64,000 bases of DNA. Origin: an uncultured Paracoccaceae bacterium (GTDB taxonomy: Bacteria > Pseudomonadota > Alphaproteobacteria > Rhodobacterales > Rhodobacteraceae). Positions 62,271 to 64,000 of the stretch are shown here, one piece after another; the first letter of the stretch is position 1; each line of letters begins with the position of its first letter. The stretch covers positions 1-64,000 of the forward strand of contig CANNFU010000005.1 of the NCBI GenBank assembly GCA_947503965.1, given 5' to 3'. The translations under genes and the position numbers were made by a program. Below the pieces are notes generated by a model, which saw only the letters and a program-made list of their open reading frames with translations, searched no databases and was not told where the DNA came from.

Positions 62271-63211
62271 CAGAGGCGGGCCAGTCTTGCAGCAAGCAAT
62301 GCGTAAAAACCGGACGCATCAAGATCTTTCATGAACATCGCATTGGCCGGGCGGTCGGTGACGCGCCACCAATCGGCGACAGTCATGCCAAGGGTCAGGG
62401 TCGACTCCGTCTCAATCTCCACATTGATATGCCGCCCCTGGAAAAGCTGCGGCTCAATCAGGTAGGCGATGGTGCAGGGGTCGTGCAAAGGCGCACCTTC
62501 TGATCCGTACTTCTCCATATCAAACCGTTCAAAGAAATCCGTCCAGGCCGCGACCATGTCGCCGACCTTGCTATGCATGGACCGGAATGCGTCGATGCGC
62601 GGTTTTGTGGTCAGCGCCTTATGGGTCACGTCCAGCGGCATCACCGTTAGCGGCACACCTGCGGCGAACACGATCTTGGCGGCCTCAGGATCGACGTAGA
62701 CATTGAACTCGGCCGTTGGGGTAATGTTGCCCACCTCGAAATAGGCTCCGCCCATCAGCACGATTTCCTGCACGCGGTCCACGATGTCAGGCGCGCGCTG
62801 AAACGCGGTTGCGATATTCGTCAGCGGGCCAATCGGGCAAAGGGTGACGGTACCGCTGGGCTCTGACCGCAGCGTATCAATAATGAAATCTACACCATGC
62901 TGTTCCTGCAACGGCATGGTCGGGTCGTCCATCGGCGGGCCATCAAGACCGGTTTTGCCGTGCACATGCTCTGCCGTGACCAGTTTGCGCGTCATCGGCG
63001 CATCGCAACCTGCGAATACCTTTACATCGGGCCGCCCGGCGAGTTCGCAAACGATGCGGGCGTTCTTTTGGGTCAGTGCCAGCGGGACATTCCCGGCAAC
63101 GGCTGTGATACCCAACAGATCAATATCTTCGGGCGAAGCCAGCGCAAGAAGAATGGCGACCGCGTCGTCCTGACCGGGATCGGTATCGATAATGATCTTG
63201 CGGGGTGCCAT
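62270..63211 (-). CDS. Nucleoside hydrolase (inosine-uridine preferring family)
   Basis: A 313-residue enzyme that hydrolyses the N-glycosidic bond of ribonucleosides. The Ca-binding aspartate cluster IIIDTDPGQDDAVAILLAL (residues 6-24) is canonical, with GITAVAGN, EFNVYVDPEAAKIVF and the C-terminal DPCTIAYLI. It probably salvages purine or pyrimidine nucleosides. It is first gene of a two-gene unit with selO. Confidence 0.95.
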   Translation of the reverse strand: MAPRKIIIDTDPGQDDAVAILLALASPEDIDLLGITAVAGNVPLALTQKNARIVCELAGRPDVKVFAGCDAPMTRKLVTAEHVHGKTGLDGPPMDDPTMPLQEQHGVDFIIDTLRSEPSGTVTLCPIGPLTNIATAFQRAPDIVDRVQEIVLMGGAYFEVGNITPTAEFNVYVDPEAAKIVFAAGVPLTVMPLDVTHKALTTKPRIDAFRSMHSKVGDMVAAWTDFFERFDMEKYGSEGAPLHDPCTIAYLIEPQLFQGRHINVEIETESTLTLGMTVADWWRVTDRPANAMFMKDLDASGFYALLAARLARL

Positions 63212-63271
63212 GCATTGGTCCTTAAATGATTAACCTGCAAAGTGGGGCACGAGGCGGGCAGGGGCAAGGGG

Positions 63272-63478
63272 TCAGACGCGCCCATATTCGCTAAGGCGAT
63301 CATAAAGCGGTGTTGTTGCAGCATGACCTGTCTCCAACGCAAAGACATAGGCTTGCGTCAGATAAAAGCAGGTCGCATCGACCGTCGCGGCCTGATCTGC
63401 GGCGCGGGTATAAAGCGTGACCAATGCCGTAAGATCGTCGCGGGCATGGGCATCCAGCAATGCCTCATCCAGCGTCAT
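63272..63478 (-). CDS. Hypothetical 68-residue helical protein downstream of oxygenase
   Basis: A 68-residue protein predicted to be helical, TPR-like in spacing: MTLDEALLDAHARDDLTALVTLYTRAADQ, then a segment ending YLTQAYVFALETGHAATTPLYDRLSEYGRV. It overlaps the oxygenase stop by 14 bp, so it is part of that operon. It has no recognised family or catalytic residues; it might be a small partner of the oxygenase. Confidence 0.7.
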   Translation of the reverse strand: MTLDEALLDAHARDDLTALVTLYTRAADQAATVDATCFYLTQAYVFALETGHAATTPLYDRLSEYGRV

Positions 63479-64000
63479 GCATCGCGATCTTGCCAGCCAC
63501 CCAATCATGAAAGCAGTGGGTTGGTCCGTCCATGGCCGGGCTAAAGCGACCGCCATCGAAACCCGGCGCGGACCGACCCTTTTGCATGCCTTCGACGACA
63601 AAGATGTCCTCTTCAAAGACCTCGCGCCATTGCGCGCTGTTGCGCACACGCAGGGCGTCGTCCGTATCAGGCGTGGCGTAGTAGAGATGCACATGTTCGT
63701 GTGTGATATCGTGCGTTTGCGGCGCAAGCAGGATGACAAAGGCATGATCGCGCTGCACGCCCAGCAGGACGTTGGGATAAACCGTCACGTATTCGCCGCC
63801 GGCTTCCCATTTATCGCTCAGGCCGGGAAAATCCGGAAATGTCCGGCCAGCCTCGTCCTTCAACTGGCGATAGACCAGCGTGCCTTGGCCGGAATATTTG
63901 CCCGGTTCATTGATGTTGTAATGATCCTCTAACCGCGAATAGCTGTTCAGGCCGGGATGCACCCACGGCAGATGATAGCTTTCGCAATAGTTTTCGACGG
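63465..64000 (-). CDS. Aromatic-ring-hydroxylating dioxygenase alpha subunit, C-terminal part (truncated by window)
   Basis: An open frame of about 178 codons entering from the right edge. The catalytic mononuclear iron motif VENYCESYHLPWVHPGLNSYS is visible, with His ligands spaced as in Rieske oxygenases. LVYRQLKDEAGRTFPDFPGL, FVILLAPQTHDITHEHVHLYYAT and a C-terminal GRFSPAMDGPTHCFHDWVAGK follow. The Rieske [2Fe-2S] domain lies outside the window. In such enzymes quaternary ammonium or aromatic compounds are substrates; which applies is undecided. Confidence 0.85.
   Translation of the reverse strand, partial: VENYCESYHLPWVHPGLNSYSRLEDHYNINEPGKYSGQGTLVYRQLKDEAGRTFPDFPGLSDKWEAGGEYVTVYPNVLLGVQRDHAFVILLAPQTHDITHEHVHLYYATPDTDDALRVRNSAQWREVFEEDIFVVEGMQKGRSAPGFDGGRFSPAMDGPTHCFHDWVAGKIAMHDAG

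Overview
The window looks like chromosomal DNA of a marine alphaproteobacterium of the Roseobacter group (order Rhodobacterales). The evidence is a complete gene transfer agent (GTA) cluster of the Rhodobacter capsulatus type ending next to cysE, a dddP-type DMSP lyase gene, a pdhA-pdhB-pdhC operon in which both PdhB and PdhC carry lipoyl domains, full CtrA-type boxes (TTAA-N7-TTAA), and high-GC coding with short ATGA/TGATG overlaps between genes. I do not assign genus or species.

Layout. 1-6.4 kb: tail of an acyl-CoA synthetase, aconitase (acnA), a DUF1223 thioredoxin-like protein, and a compact minus-strand operon encoding a three-gene cobalt-type nitrile hydratase (beta subunit split in two) coupled to a lipid A-type acyltransferase. 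6.4-9.5 kb: a divergent FliG, then a quorum-sensing island: an autoinducer-binding protein without a DNA-binding domain, a full LuxR regulator and a LuxI synthase. 9.5-15.7 kb: purB, a DUF6314 protein behind a 7-codon leader ORF, bioY, a hydrolase-OsmC fusion, a membrane EEP-family phosphohydrolase and dddP. 15.8-18.2 kb: a trimeric autotransporter with long tandem repeats, and two paralogous small membrane proteins. 18.4-26.1 kb: glnA-glnB, a bifunctional NAD(P)HX repair enzyme carrying two different palindromic repeat insertions in its reading frame, tRNA-Leu(UAG), trigger factor, and rpsF-rpsR-rplI. 26.4-34.8 kb: membrane and YceI proteins, then the fatty-acid synthesis set fabD-fabG-acpP-fabF and mltG.

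34.7-49.0 kb: the GTA structural cluster (small and large terminase, portal, a small membrane ORF, protease, capsid, connectors, tail, tape measure, distal tail, hub, peptidase, host-interaction megatron protein and the trailing DUF7742 gene). A perfect CtrA-type box lies in front of it. The only sizeable internal gap, between capsid and connector, can fold into a branched structure closed by a perfect 13-bp stem. 49.1-64 kb: cysE, an AT-rich acyltransferase gene that looks acquired, the pyruvate dehydrogenase operon with an FtsB-like gene upstream, class I aldolase and pgk, two tandem cyclophilins, a DUF3179 protein, a DMT exporter, selO, a nucleoside hydrolase, and a truncated Rieske-type oxygenase.

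How the genes work together. The window joins central carbon flow (aconitase, PDH, aldolase, PGK), nitrogen control (GS/PII), DMSP cleavage, AHL signalling and GTA production. In R. capsulatus GTA production depends on both quorum sensing and CtrA, so the LuxI/LuxR set and the CtrA-type box near the GTA are suggestive, but a regulatory link here is inference.
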